A DNA stretch of 64,000 bases from assembly GCF_030867145.1 (NCBI RefSeq), contig NC_134442.1, positions 4,169,001-4,233,000 on the forward strand. Direction: 5' to 3'. Source of the DNA: Opisthocomus hoazin (Eukaryota; Chordata; Aves; Opisthocomiformes; Opisthocomidae). A program made the position numbers and the translations under genes. Below the pieces are notes generated by a model, which made no database searches, was not told the origin of the DNA, and saw only the letters and a list, made by a program, of their open reading frames with translations. How positions within the stretch are numbered: the stretch's first letter is position 1; each line of letters starts with the position of its first letter. Of this stretch, positions 1-8,890 are shown piece after piece.

Positions 1-328
1 AGGATGCGCTGTTGGAATTGAACTGCAAGAGCAGTTTTCTTTACTGCACATGGCACTGTAGTGCTGATACCTTTCATGTCCCAAATTCAGTTGCCAGGAC
101 TCTAGTTAAAACTCTGCGTAGAAACCTAAAATTTTCCTTAGTGCATGATTGCTTTCAAGAGTCAAGTCCAGATCTGTGTCATATCATAAGGCACACCCCA
201 TGTTGGGTCCAGATTTGACTAATGTTTCATTCAGGGTTATCTGCTGTTGAAGATTTTCATTTTCTAGTCAAAAAGGGAAAATGCTGGTTAGAGTGATTCA
301 CAGATCCCGTAATAACCTAACAGTACAA
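1..328. other. intergenic, nothing recognised
   Basis: No exon, repeat family or RNA gene could be recognised. The short open frames have no family features and no splice signals around them. Confidence 0.4.
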
Positions 329-640
329 TGTATGCTGTTAACCAGGTATCCTTTATTACGGCACTGGGCACACGGGGGATCTCTCCTCCAAACGTGTGCG
401 CCAAACACCCTTTAATTTCAGGTTAAATACAACTACAATAAGTATATTAATCATTTTATGAGAAGTAGTATACTAATTTGTTAGATTTCCGAGAGCATAT
501 GAATCTATTCCAATTCTCCTTTACGCAGGTGTATTACAGCTCCCGGGTGGTCTCTGGTGGTCTTTCGTCGTTACTTCATCTCTTTCGGTAGTCTACCTCA
601 TTTGCCCGTGAGTTACCTCCAGGGCGCTGCGCATGCTCAT
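329..640 (-). mobile_element. solo-LTR-like segment (antisense)
   Basis: Read on the minus strand, the segment contains a poly(A) signal AATAAA (complement of 352-357) followed by about 25 bases that end in CA at position 329, as an LTR R-U5 end would. The wording around 340-420 resembles avian retroviral LTRs that I recall. The far boundary is approximate and no target duplication was found. No internal retroviral sequence flanks it, so it is either a solo LTR or a decayed fragment. Confidence 0.4.
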
Positions 641-1652
641 TTCGATAGTATTTTACTATATTTTCTTTTGAAGTTTCTCTTTTATTTTCTTTCCCTGTAT
701 TTTAAATTTTTTTTTTTAAAAAAAGTTTCCTTTTTAAGTTCTCTGCTGCTCTCCTTCCTCAATCCTCTCAGGATCTCAAACCCGGCTGTTGCATCGGCCC
801 CACAGCTGCAGCTACCATTGATTGCTGTGTCCCCAGACCACTTCTTCCCTGTCAGTGAAGAGCAGATGCAGCTGGTCCCTCCAGTGCATGTAGCAAGAAG
901 CTGTCCCTTCTTCCTAACCCTTCCCCACCATTCCTGAGGAACGTTCCTGTCTTGTTCCCATCGCCCGTCTCCCTTTGTTTATCACCCACCCACCACCACC
1001 TCCCTTGACTCTGCATTGTACCCTCCCTCCTCAGCCATTCCTAGTTCCAAGCTCTTTTCACCCTTTAGGAAGCTTGTTGGCAAAGACGCTGTGTCTTACG
1101 GACTCTTCTGCTTTTATCCCCATTTAGGCAGGGAACTGCCAGAGGCTCAAAACAGATCCAAAGGCTTTTGGAAGCCGAGAACACCTCCTGGCTTTCTTCA
1201 ACCAGAACCAGTGACATTACCATGGTAATGAGCTCCCCCCTTGCTGGGCCTCCTGTCCGAGGCATCGGCAGGGGCCTTAAGCGAGCAAAGGGACCCAGAA
1301 TCAGTGGGGTTGGCAGTGTCCCTAGGGACAGGGTTCCTGCTGTCCCTGAGCAGGGACTTTTTGAGGGCTGCACTGAAGTGTCCCAGCAGCAGCTCCAGCC
1401 CTCCTGGCCACCAGCAAGCCCTGGTTCTCTGCAGGGCCAGCACACTGTGCCCGGGAGCCCAACTCTCCTTCCTCACCCTGGGGCCCTCTCTTCTCATCCT
1501 CCCCCATGCAGTGACTGCAGCCGCTCCTTCCAGATTTCCTGCGGGCACTGCTGCCAGCACTGCCAGGTATCTCTCTAGGGCTGCTTGCATTGCCCAGCTC
1601 AGCAGCACCATCAGGGCACTTGGTGTGACATGTCTTCCTTCCTTACTCCTAG
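641..1652. other. intergenic or intron upstream of MROH exons
   Basis: A T-rich and A-rich tract lies near 690-727. Short frames on both strands overlap each other and show no recognisable domain. This stretch probably holds an intron, or earlier MROH exons too short or too decayed to identify by eye. Confidence 0.3.
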
Positions 1653-4600
1653 GCATTTGGAAAATACCTCCAACATTTTGAAAGAACAGATGTCATCCTC
1701 ACAGCCATCGAAGCTTTGACAGATGCCAGCACTTCTGAGAAGGAGGGGGCCAGCAGCATTCTGGACGAGGCCATGAAAGACCCAGCCTCCAGGCTGATGG
1801 ATGTAGGTGTCGTGTGGCTGGCTTGCCCTGCCCTTCAGCCCTGTCAGGCCCTGTTCTGCCTTCCCCTCCATCCCTCCCTCCCAAAGCCAGCTGTCTTGGG
1901 CACCTGAAGCCACCCCAAGGCAGCAGAGAGGGATGGGAAGGGCAGCTGAGGAAATGGCTGCACTGCAGCGGCAGCACCATCCTCACTTGTGTCCCCTCCA
2001 GGTACCAAAGATCTTCAACTGTACCCATGAAAACCTGCAAAGCATCATCATGGCACCAGCCCCGCACAGCCTCCAATCTCTCCTTCTTCTGAGGGCTAAC
2101 AAGACCCCTGCGGAGGTAGTCAGGACACTGTTGAAAGTCGCTCCACGAGGAGACAGGTACTGGTCCTGACAGCCTTGAGGCCTTGCTCGTGGGAATACCG
2201 CAGGACCTCTCTGAGGAGCAGGGGCCTCCATCCCACCACGCTTCCCAGCTCGGGTGGGTCGGCCAGGCCCGCAGCAGACAGAGCTGGCAGAGCCAGCCCA
2301 GAGCCCCCTCACCACGCTCCTCCAGCCCCACGGGGACATCACCTCAGCCCTCTCCTGCTGCCTAGGGCATCCTACCTGAGGGGCCGGGTCTGTGTCCTGC
2401 GGGGCTGACCCAGGCCATGCTCCTGTGGCTGAGGCAGCCCTGCTGACAGAGCTCTCTGGCTTGCAACACTGCCCTGGCCATGTGGGAGGTGATATTCTCT
2501 GCGCCCCAGACTTTGGAGAATGTCTTGAAGGAGCTGTTCATCCAACTCCAGCACCGGCTGTTCATCCAACTCCAGCATTAGAAAGCAAAGGGATTTATTT
2601 TCTGTCAAAATAACGCGACATGCTTTTGGGAGTCATGTTTTTCATGCTGCGGGGAGCCCCACAAGCTCTGCTTGTCGCTCACTGCTGGGTTTCTTTCAGC
2701 TGCTGGCCTCCAGCGATTTGCAAGATGAGGAGTTTGCTCCCATGTACCAAGTCTGGAGGTTTCTGAGGGTTCCAGGTATGGTGATGTTCTCCCTGGTGCT
2801 CACAGGCCTGATCAAGCTGTTGCAGAGAGGCGAGATGGTGAGCAGGGCGCAGTCAAGGGGAGCCATGTTAGCAGCGGGGGGCTGGGACAGTGGGTAAGGT
2901 GGTGGCTTGAACTTGGCTGGGAGTCAGGAGGTGGGGTGACTGCTCCAAGCGCCCTCCCTGCCGTGGTGGGGCCGGTGGCTGCCTGGGGAGCTTTGCAGGC
3001 ACGGAACTTTTCATAAGAAGGAAGTTCGCTTTTGCGTACAGGCCAGAAAAACGAAGGTCTTCGTGACAGACCTGATGGAGGTCTTGCAGAATGGCGATGA
3101 AGACATCAGGAAGCAGGCCCTGGTGGTCACCCAAAACTTAATGGGTCACCTGAAGAAGGCGGAGGCCAGCTCCGTCGGTGTGCAGCTGTCAGAGAAGCTC
3201 CTACCACTCTTTGACGAGGTGAGGCTGATGGGGCAGCCCGAGCCCCGCAGATGGGCACTGGGCAAGGGCAGCTGCCCTTCAGCCCAGCCCTGCAAGCAGC
3301 GCTCAAACCAGCCTATTCTCCTCTGCTTTCTGCCCTGGGCTCCTGTGGGATGGCTTCCGGGTTGTGCAGCCCAGGCCAGCTTCTCCCTGGCATCTGCTGC
3401 CACAGACCTGAGTGTTCCCCAGCTGCACTGCGGGGCACGACCAGACGTTCTCCCCAGACCCCAAGGAAAGGGGCTGAGGCTGAGCCAGTGGGGCATGGCC
3501 GAGAAACATTGCTGAGGAGCAGCCTGCCGGTCTCCTCCTCAGCCCGTCCGTTGGGAGCTCTTCTCCAGCATGGCTGGTGCCGCTGGTGGGGAGTGCTGGG
3601 TGTCTGGGAGAGCACTCTGAGGCTCAGGCACCACCTGGAGGAGATCTTTGGAGTGGTCGTTCACGAGCCCGGGGCCATTCAGCTGTGGCTGCAGGTCTGG
3701 CCCACAGCTCCAGTGTGCAGAATCTGACCCCAGAACATCTCCTCTCCCATCAGCCATGTCAACACTACTGCTCGCCGTGCACACAGAAATGCTGTTGCTG
3801 ATGTCCTGCTGCAATTCTTCCTGCCAGGAGCTCAGCCAGCTGAGAGAGCTCTCCACCAGGCTCTGCAGAGAACTGATGAGCACTGTGCTGGGGAACAGCA
3901 AGAGGCAGATGAAGAAGAACATGCAAGGGGGCCTGCTCCTGCTGCTCTTTCATATGAGCGACCAACCGCAGAGCGTGGCCAAGGTACAGCTGTCAAAGCT
4001 CAGCAGCGGTGCAGGGAAGAAAGTCCCAGCTGTGTGGGCCAGGGCACGTTCCAGCTTCCTAAGGGTGGGATGACCCCAGGAGCAAAGCCAAGAGGAGGGA
4101 GACGCCAAGTCTCCTTCCCTGGGCCGTGGTGCCGTCTCTCATTTTCTGCTGCTCTGCAGGCCTCTGGGGAAGCCCTCCTGGCTGCAGCAGAGCTCCTCAG
4201 GTGGAACCAGCTCAGACACCTGGTGTGGACCTAGCAGGCATGGAGGATCAGCGAGTGCTTGGTGAGGACAACCCCCAAGCCCCTGGGCCCAGACCGGACA
4301 AGGGCTGCCCCCCGGGTCTCTGCAACAGGGGGTGCTGGAGGAGGGCCGGCTCCGGGGGCCGGAGAGGCTCTGCGACGTGGCCATACCCATGTGCTCTCTG
4401 CAGCTGGCGCGGGACAGGAGCAGAGCTGAGGAATACCTGGAGCAGAACCTGCCGTACCTGCAGGATGCTCAGGCCAGCTTGCGAGATGCAGCCATCAGGT
4501 TCATTGGTGAGCCACCGCCCCCGGTCCCTCTCTGGGCAACCTGGCCCCAGGGCACCGTCCTTCCAAGGGTCACCCTGCTGAGGGGGGAGACCGTGCAGCT

Positions 4601-5112
4601 CAGCGGGCAGGGCTAGGGACCGTGCGTGCTGGGGAGTGGGGGGTCTGACGGGAGCTCTGTGCCTAGGGTTTGCCATGCAGCGCCTGAGGGACCAACACGG
4701 GGAGAAGCTGTGTGAAGTCTGCGATGGTGAGTAGGGGCAGCACTGGTGGAGCTGAGAACAGACCGGGGACGGGTGCTGCCATGCCTTGCCCAGCTCCAGG
4801 GAAACGCTTCAGGGACAGGGGAACATCTCAGGGGCGTTTGGAGCAGCAGCTTCCTACTGACCCTTGTGTCCCACCTGCTCCTCCTGGCCAGGGAAAGAGA
4901 AGGGTGGGCCTGGCGTGCTCTGGAGGGGATGCCTGGGGGTCTCTGCAGACAGCGGGCTTTCATCTCATCTCTTTCTTTCTGTTGTAGCCCTCAAGCGCTT
5001 GGAGAAAGACAACAACCCCTCAGTCCATTCCTTTGCGATCTGCAAGGGAGCAGCCAACATGGCGAAGGACCCTGCGAGCGCTGTGCTGCTGGCCCTGCAA
5101 AGCCAGCCAGAG
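1653..5112 (+). pseudogene. MROH-like (maestro heat-like repeat) gene, ten exons, broken
   Basis: Exons with AG/GT borders and compatible phases are seen at 1653-1802, 2002-2156, about 2452-2581, 2700-2837, 3042-3218, 3828-3983, 4160-4261, 4404-4506, 4667-4726 and 4988-5112. Their translations read as the HEAT-repeat helices of the maestro (MROH) family. Examples are HENLQSIIMAPAPHSLQSLL in exon 2, LASSDLQDEEFAPMYQVWRF in exon 4, DLMEVLQNGDEDIRKQAL in exon 5, MKKNMQGGLLLLLFHMSDQ in exon 6 and RSRAEEYLEQNLPYLQDAQ in exon 8. MROH proteins are poorly characterised HEAT-repeat scaffolds, and birds carry many copies. The defects are AA instead of AG at the expected exon 3 acceptor (2465-2466), an in-frame TAG ending a 24 bp duplication (2579-2581), and an in-frame TAG in exon 7 (4232-4234). 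No start exon or terminal exon was identified. It is probably a recent pseudogene, because the remaining exons are clean. Confidence 0.8.
2534..2581 (+). repeat. 24 bp tandem duplication at the end of MROH exon 3
   Basis: The 20 bases at 2534-2553 recur exactly at 2558-2577, giving two 24 bp units. In frame this encodes LFIQLQH twice, and the second unit runs into TAG at 2579-2581. The usual remainder of the exon after this point is not recognisable. Confidence 0.85.
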
Positions 5113-5393
5113 GTGAGGCTCTCCTGGCAGAAACGGCTGCCTTTTTGGTTAAAGATGGATCCACAAGCCCAGTCTCCTGGTGTCCTTCGCATGGGGAGCA
5201 CCCTGTGGTGTTGAGCAGACATGGTCATTGCTGGCCTCTCCCACAGCCCGCAGAACATCTCATTCCTCAGCACACCCTGGCTGCCCTCTTGTTTGACAAG
5301 TTTACCCTCAGCTAGGTTTTCCCCAGAAGTAGCTGGGTTTGTTGCCTCCTGGAGAAGTCTCTCCTTTAGCGGGGCAAAGGGCAAAGGGGACAT
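5113..5393. other. intron or flank after the last recognised MROH exon
   Basis: The donor GTGAGG follows position 5112 directly, so an intron begins here. No further MROH exon was recognised before the duplicated block that starts at 5394. Confidence 0.35.
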
Positions 5394-5718
5394 GGCAGCC
5401 CCTGAAGGAAGGAGGGTTGTCCGGGGAGCGTCCCGATGCCGTCCCTTCCCAGCAGCCCACGGCAGCACAGCGCACGCTGACCCCGGGTGTCCTTGCAACA
5501 GAGCCCCAGCTGCCCCGCTGGACAACAGAGACCTGAAGGGGAGGAGGAAGGGAGACGCTTTAGGCACCCTGCCCCCTCCCCAGACACCCCCGGGAACGGA
5601 AAGGCCCCCGCCCCCTGCCAAGCCGGCGAGTCGCCACTCGTGCCGCGGTGCAGAAGCGGCCACCTCCTGCGTGCTCTGGGCTAGTGCAGCCTTGCCCTGA
5701 GCCGAGGGAAGGTTCCCT
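5394..5718 (+). repeat. segmental duplication, copy 1
   Basis: This block matches 7228-7551 in the same orientation at roughly 90 percent identity by eye. It contains an exon-like stretch after a pyrimidine-rich tract. Here the would-be acceptor reads TTGCAACAG and the donor-like end reads AAGGGGAGG, so both signals are poorer than in copy 2. The block ends just before the terminal exon at 5725. Confidence 0.75.
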
Positions 5719-5724
5719 CATCAG

Positions 5725-6150
5725 CGTCACCGTGCGCCAGTGCAGCGAGGAGGCCTGGAGGCTGCTGCGCTTCTACGCTGCCGGGGAGGAGGACGACAGC
5801 CCTGTGAGCAGACCCAGCCCCACCAGCTCCAGGTGGGGACTCCCCCCTCCAGCAGCTCTGCGGGCTCTGACGGGGAGGAGGAAGCTGGCACGTCGGAGGC
5901 CACCCTGCGCGGGGGTCCCGGCCGCTCCCCATCCACGCCCGTCCCTGCAGAGCAGGAGCAGCCCCGGGAGGAGCCGGGGCAGGCAGCGGCATCAGGGCAC
6001 TCTGCCCAGGGCTGCAGCCCCAGCCCCTCTGCTCCCGACAAGGGCAGGGACTGCTCGCCCGGGGGGCCCCGGTGCCCCCCAGAGAGGAGAGCCCCCAGCC
6101 CCCAGGACTCTCCCCAGCCCTGCAAGCGGCCACCCCACCGGCAGCACTAG
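5725..6150 (+). CDS. unrecognised terminal exon, acidic Ser/Pro/Glu-rich C-terminus
   Basis: An acceptor TCATCAG precedes 5725. The frame then reads VTVRQCSEEAWRLLRFYAAG followed by an acidic stretch. At 5804-5832 there is a 29 nt segment that begins GTGAGC and ends CCAG. Reading across it shifts the frame. Leaving it out would keep one frame open to TAG at 6148-6150 through a low-complexity Ser/Gly/Glu/Pro tail. A poly(A) signal lies 36 bases beyond the stop. I do not recognise the protein. It could be the last exon of the preceding MROH gene, or of another gene whose upstream exons were lost or duplicated. A 29 nt intron would be abnormally short, so the segment may be a frame-breaking insertion. 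Confidence 0.45.
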   Translation, partial: RHRAPVQRGGLEAAALLRCRGGGRQPCEQTQPHQLQVGTPPSSSSAGSDGEEEAGTSEATLRGGPGRSPSTPVPAEQEQPREEPGQAAASGHSAQGCSPSPSAPDKGRDCSPGGPRCPPERRAPSPQDSPQPCKRPPHRQH

Positions 6151-6185
6151 CAGGGCTCCAGCAAAAGTGTGTTCAAGAGAAAGGA

Positions 6186-6191
6186 AATAAA
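6186..6191 (+). other. poly(A) signal AATAAA
   Basis: AATAAA lies 36 bases after the stop codon at 6148-6150, followed by a CT-rich stretch. It supports the view that 5725-6150 is the last exon of a transcript. Confidence 0.55.
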
Positions 6192-6199
6192 TTCCTCTT

Positions 6200-7227
6200 C
6201 CCCTGATGCAGTCTCTGGGTGCTGCTCTCTCCCCCTTCTCCCGGTGCCTTCCCCCGGCCCCTGTGCCCCACCCTGGGTGTCACCAGCCTGCCGGGGGCAC
6301 GGCCATGGTCCCACAGCCCCCAGGGCCGTGTCCTCGGTGCCTCCTCCCAAGGGACATTCTGCTGTGGCCGCGCTCCCGCAGCGCAGCAGACGCCAGCGAC
6401 AGAGCGGGCAGGAGGGGAAGCCGGTTTGGTCGCAGCTCCAGTGCTCTCAGCCTACATCCTGCCCCTCTCTGTGCCCAGATTCCAACCCATCTGCTCCGCT
6501 CTGGTTTCTTCCCGCTGTCTGACGTCAGCCAGGGCAACCTCGCTGCACGGTGGGCTGTCACGGGGGCACGGACAACAGGCCGGGGCATCTGAGCCAGGGG
6601 CAAGCCCCGTGGTTGCGGTGTTTGGCAGGCACCGAGTGACTTCTGCCAGCCCAAGCACTTACCAAGAGATACAAGTCCTTCAGCTTCACCTCAGGCAGGC
6701 TGGCACTTCACTGGTCATTTGGCCAACAGAGAAAGTGATGGAGGAAGGTGGGATCATCCCAGATCACAAAACAACTCTTCTCTAGAGCTGAAACTCAGCT
6801 TCTGGAAGCTCCTGGCTCCTAGTCCTGGGTAATGTGCTTGATACATCTGGGCTAAGCTCCTGAATCGTGAAGCAAAAGGTTTTCTTTGTGTAGGGGTGGC
6901 GCGACCACAGGTATTTCCAACATATTGTACAACCTCTCTGCTCCAGGAGAAACCTGGACTGAGAGAAGAAATGTAGAAATATCACCAGAGGAGGAGAGAG
7001 AAGGAGTGTGAGCTAGGGAAGGTGTGGATGCTGACAAGATGCAGGTGCTCAAATGTTACTGCTTTGCACACACCCTGTGTACTCACCTTCTCCCAGAATC
7101 CCACAGCTGTGTACCAGGAGGGCTTTGGTAGGGCAGTGTCAGCGTCACCTCAGCCGGGGCCTGGAGCAGAGCCTGCCCCTCCGACAGCAGCATGGCTGCC
7201 TGGCAGCTGGGTGGGAAAATGGGAAAT
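6200..7227. other. intergenic, nothing recognised
   Basis: GC-rich sequence with many overlapping chance frames on both strands. No domain, repeat family or splice pattern was recognised. Confidence 0.35.
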
Positions 7228-7551
7228 GGCAGCCCCCGGGGGAAGCAGGGTTACCCAGGGAGCGTCCCGATGCCGTCCCTTCCCAGCAACCCAAGGCAGC
7301 ACAGCGCACGCTGACCCCGGGTGTCCTTGCAGCAAAGCCCCAGCTGCCCCACTGGAGCACAGAGACCTGGAGGTGAGGAGGAGGGGAGACGCTTTAGGCA
7401 GCCTGCCCCCTCCCCAGACACCCCCGGGCATGGAAAGGCCCCGCGCCCTGCCAAGCCGGCGAGTCGCCACTCGTGCCGCGGTGCAGAGGCGGCCACCTCC
7501 TGCGTGCTCTGGGCTGGCGCAGCCTTGCCCTGAGCCGGGGGAAGGTTCCCT
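7228..7551 (+). repeat. segmental duplication, copy 2
   Basis: Second copy of 5394-5718. Here an exon-like stretch is bounded by clean signals: TCCTTGCAG before CAAAGCCCC, and GAG followed by GTGAGG. Copy 1 has lost both. The match stops just short of the place where the terminal exon begins in copy 1, so that exon was not duplicated with it. Confidence 0.75.
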
Positions 7552-8106
7552 GTGCCTCAGTCCAGAGTCCTCACCTGCAAAGCCTCATTTTCAGGGCCAA
7601 AATCCTCATTTTTGGGGCCCCAACCTGTCTGTTCTTGCACACAGCCGTGTGTTTCCCTGTCCCACTTCACCGCTCTCCACAGCTTCCCCAGGAGGGGACG
7701 TGAGAGGGAGGTGCTGAGCTCTGCTGCTGGGGTCCAGGGACAGGACGCGTGGGAACGGCTCAGAGCTGCGTCAGGGCGGGTTCAGCTGGGCACGAGGATC
7801 CGTTTCTGCACCAAGAGTGCGGCCGGGCGCTGGGACAGGCTGCCTGAGAGGCGGTCGGTGCCCCCAGCCTGTCCGTGCCCAGGAGCCCTTTGGGCAGTGC
7901 CCTCCATGCTCTGCTGTCAGGCCGGGCCAGCCCTGCAGGGCGGGCGGTTGGACGGGGCGATGGCTGCCGCTCCCTCCCCAGCGGAAGCTCCCTGCTCTGC
8001 CGTGCCCACAGGGTCACCGCGAGCACCCAGCCCACCCTGTGGAGTTCATCACCACATCGCCTGGGAGCAGGGCAGGCACCGGCGGAGGGGAGAGCGGCCC
8101 CTCAGG
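7552..8106. other. intergenic, nothing recognised
   Basis: GC-rich unique-looking sequence. No coding exon or repeat could be supported. Confidence 0.3.
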
Positions 8107-8341
8107 CAGCCAATAGCGGAGAGCAGCACCTCAGGGGAGGGTGGGCCCCACACCATGACAGAGCGACAGCCCAGGTAGCCAATCAGAGGTCACATTTCAA
8201 ATGAAGGGCAAGCACCCAGCGGGGCAGCCTGAACGCAAAGGGGGCCTATCAGAGGCAGCGTCACCTCAGGGGAGGGTGGGCACTGCATCTGGGCAGAGTG
8301 ACAGCCCTGGCAGCCAATGGCAGGTCATCAGCTCTTGTGAA
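8107..8341. promoter_or_regulatory. CCAAT-box cluster in a 135 bp near-tandem repeat
   Basis: CCAAT occurs at 8110-8114, 8179-8183 and 8314-8318, each preceded by AG. The block CACCTCAGGGGAGGGTGGGC at 8127 recurs at 8262, and the second and third CCAAT boxes keep the same 135 bp offset. Repeated CCAAT boxes in GC-rich DNA are typical of NF-Y-bound promoters, which is known biology. That this is an active promoter is only inferred, and no transcript start was seen. Confidence 0.4.
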
Positions 8342-8348
8342 GGGCGGG

Positions 8349-8743
8349 TGTGGGTCTCAGCAGGGCCCCCAGCACGGTGCAATTGATGAGGGAGGATGTG
8401 TTGGAACTTGTGGGTCATAAACACTGGGAAGAAGGGAGTTAGTGCCCAGCCATCCTGACCCTGAGAAGAAGAGAGATAGTGCCGAGCCGTCCTGAAGGAG
8501 GAAGCAAGGCCTTGGATAAGATAAGAAAAGAATGTGTCTGCATGGCCTTAGTTTAGATGAGCTTAGGAAAAGAATGTGTCTGTGTTAGCAACTGTGTTAA
8601 CCAATCAATTGGTGCCTAGTTTGAAACTTAACCAATCAGTTTAAAACATGCTGCCTTCTGATCTGTATAAATGTATGTGGGTAAGAACAATAAAACGATC
8701 ATCCTGCTTGCATCAAGCGGTGTCCCGTCTCTCAGTCACGGCA
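8349..8743 (+). repeat. 5' LTR
   Basis: It begins TGTGGG and ends GGCA and matches the 3' LTR at 13990-14343. It carries two CCAAT boxes in its right third, TATAAA at 8666-8671 and AATAAA at 8689-8694. It is 395 bp against 354 bp for the 3' LTR. Most of the excess is a tandem copy of about 36 bp (8428-8463 repeated at 8464-8496), plus a 5 bp repeat near 8516-8526. Confidence 0.92.
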
Positions 8744-8746
8744 AAT

Positions 8747-8764
8747 TGGTGACCCCGACGTGAT
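8747..8764 (+). other. primer binding site, tRNA-Trp
   Basis: The 18 bases TGGTGACCCCGACGTGAT lie three bases after the LTR end. This is the tRNA-Trp primer site known from avian leukosis/sarcoma viruses. It would prime minus-strand DNA synthesis. Confidence 0.88.
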
Positions 8765-8890
8765 TCGGAGAAAAACCACCTATCTGCGTGGCATGCTGCG
8801 AGTCCCACAGGACGTTGAATGAGCTGCTGAAAGGAAGCAGGAGCCGGCTTAAACAGTCCCTCCAAAGCTGAGAGGTGAGCTGTGGGAAAC

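Noticed and set aside
557-937. 126 aa open frame on +
   Set aside because: It begins inside the LTR-like segment and crosses a poly-T/poly-A tract. The Phe/Leu-rich translation is only low-complexity T-rich DNA.
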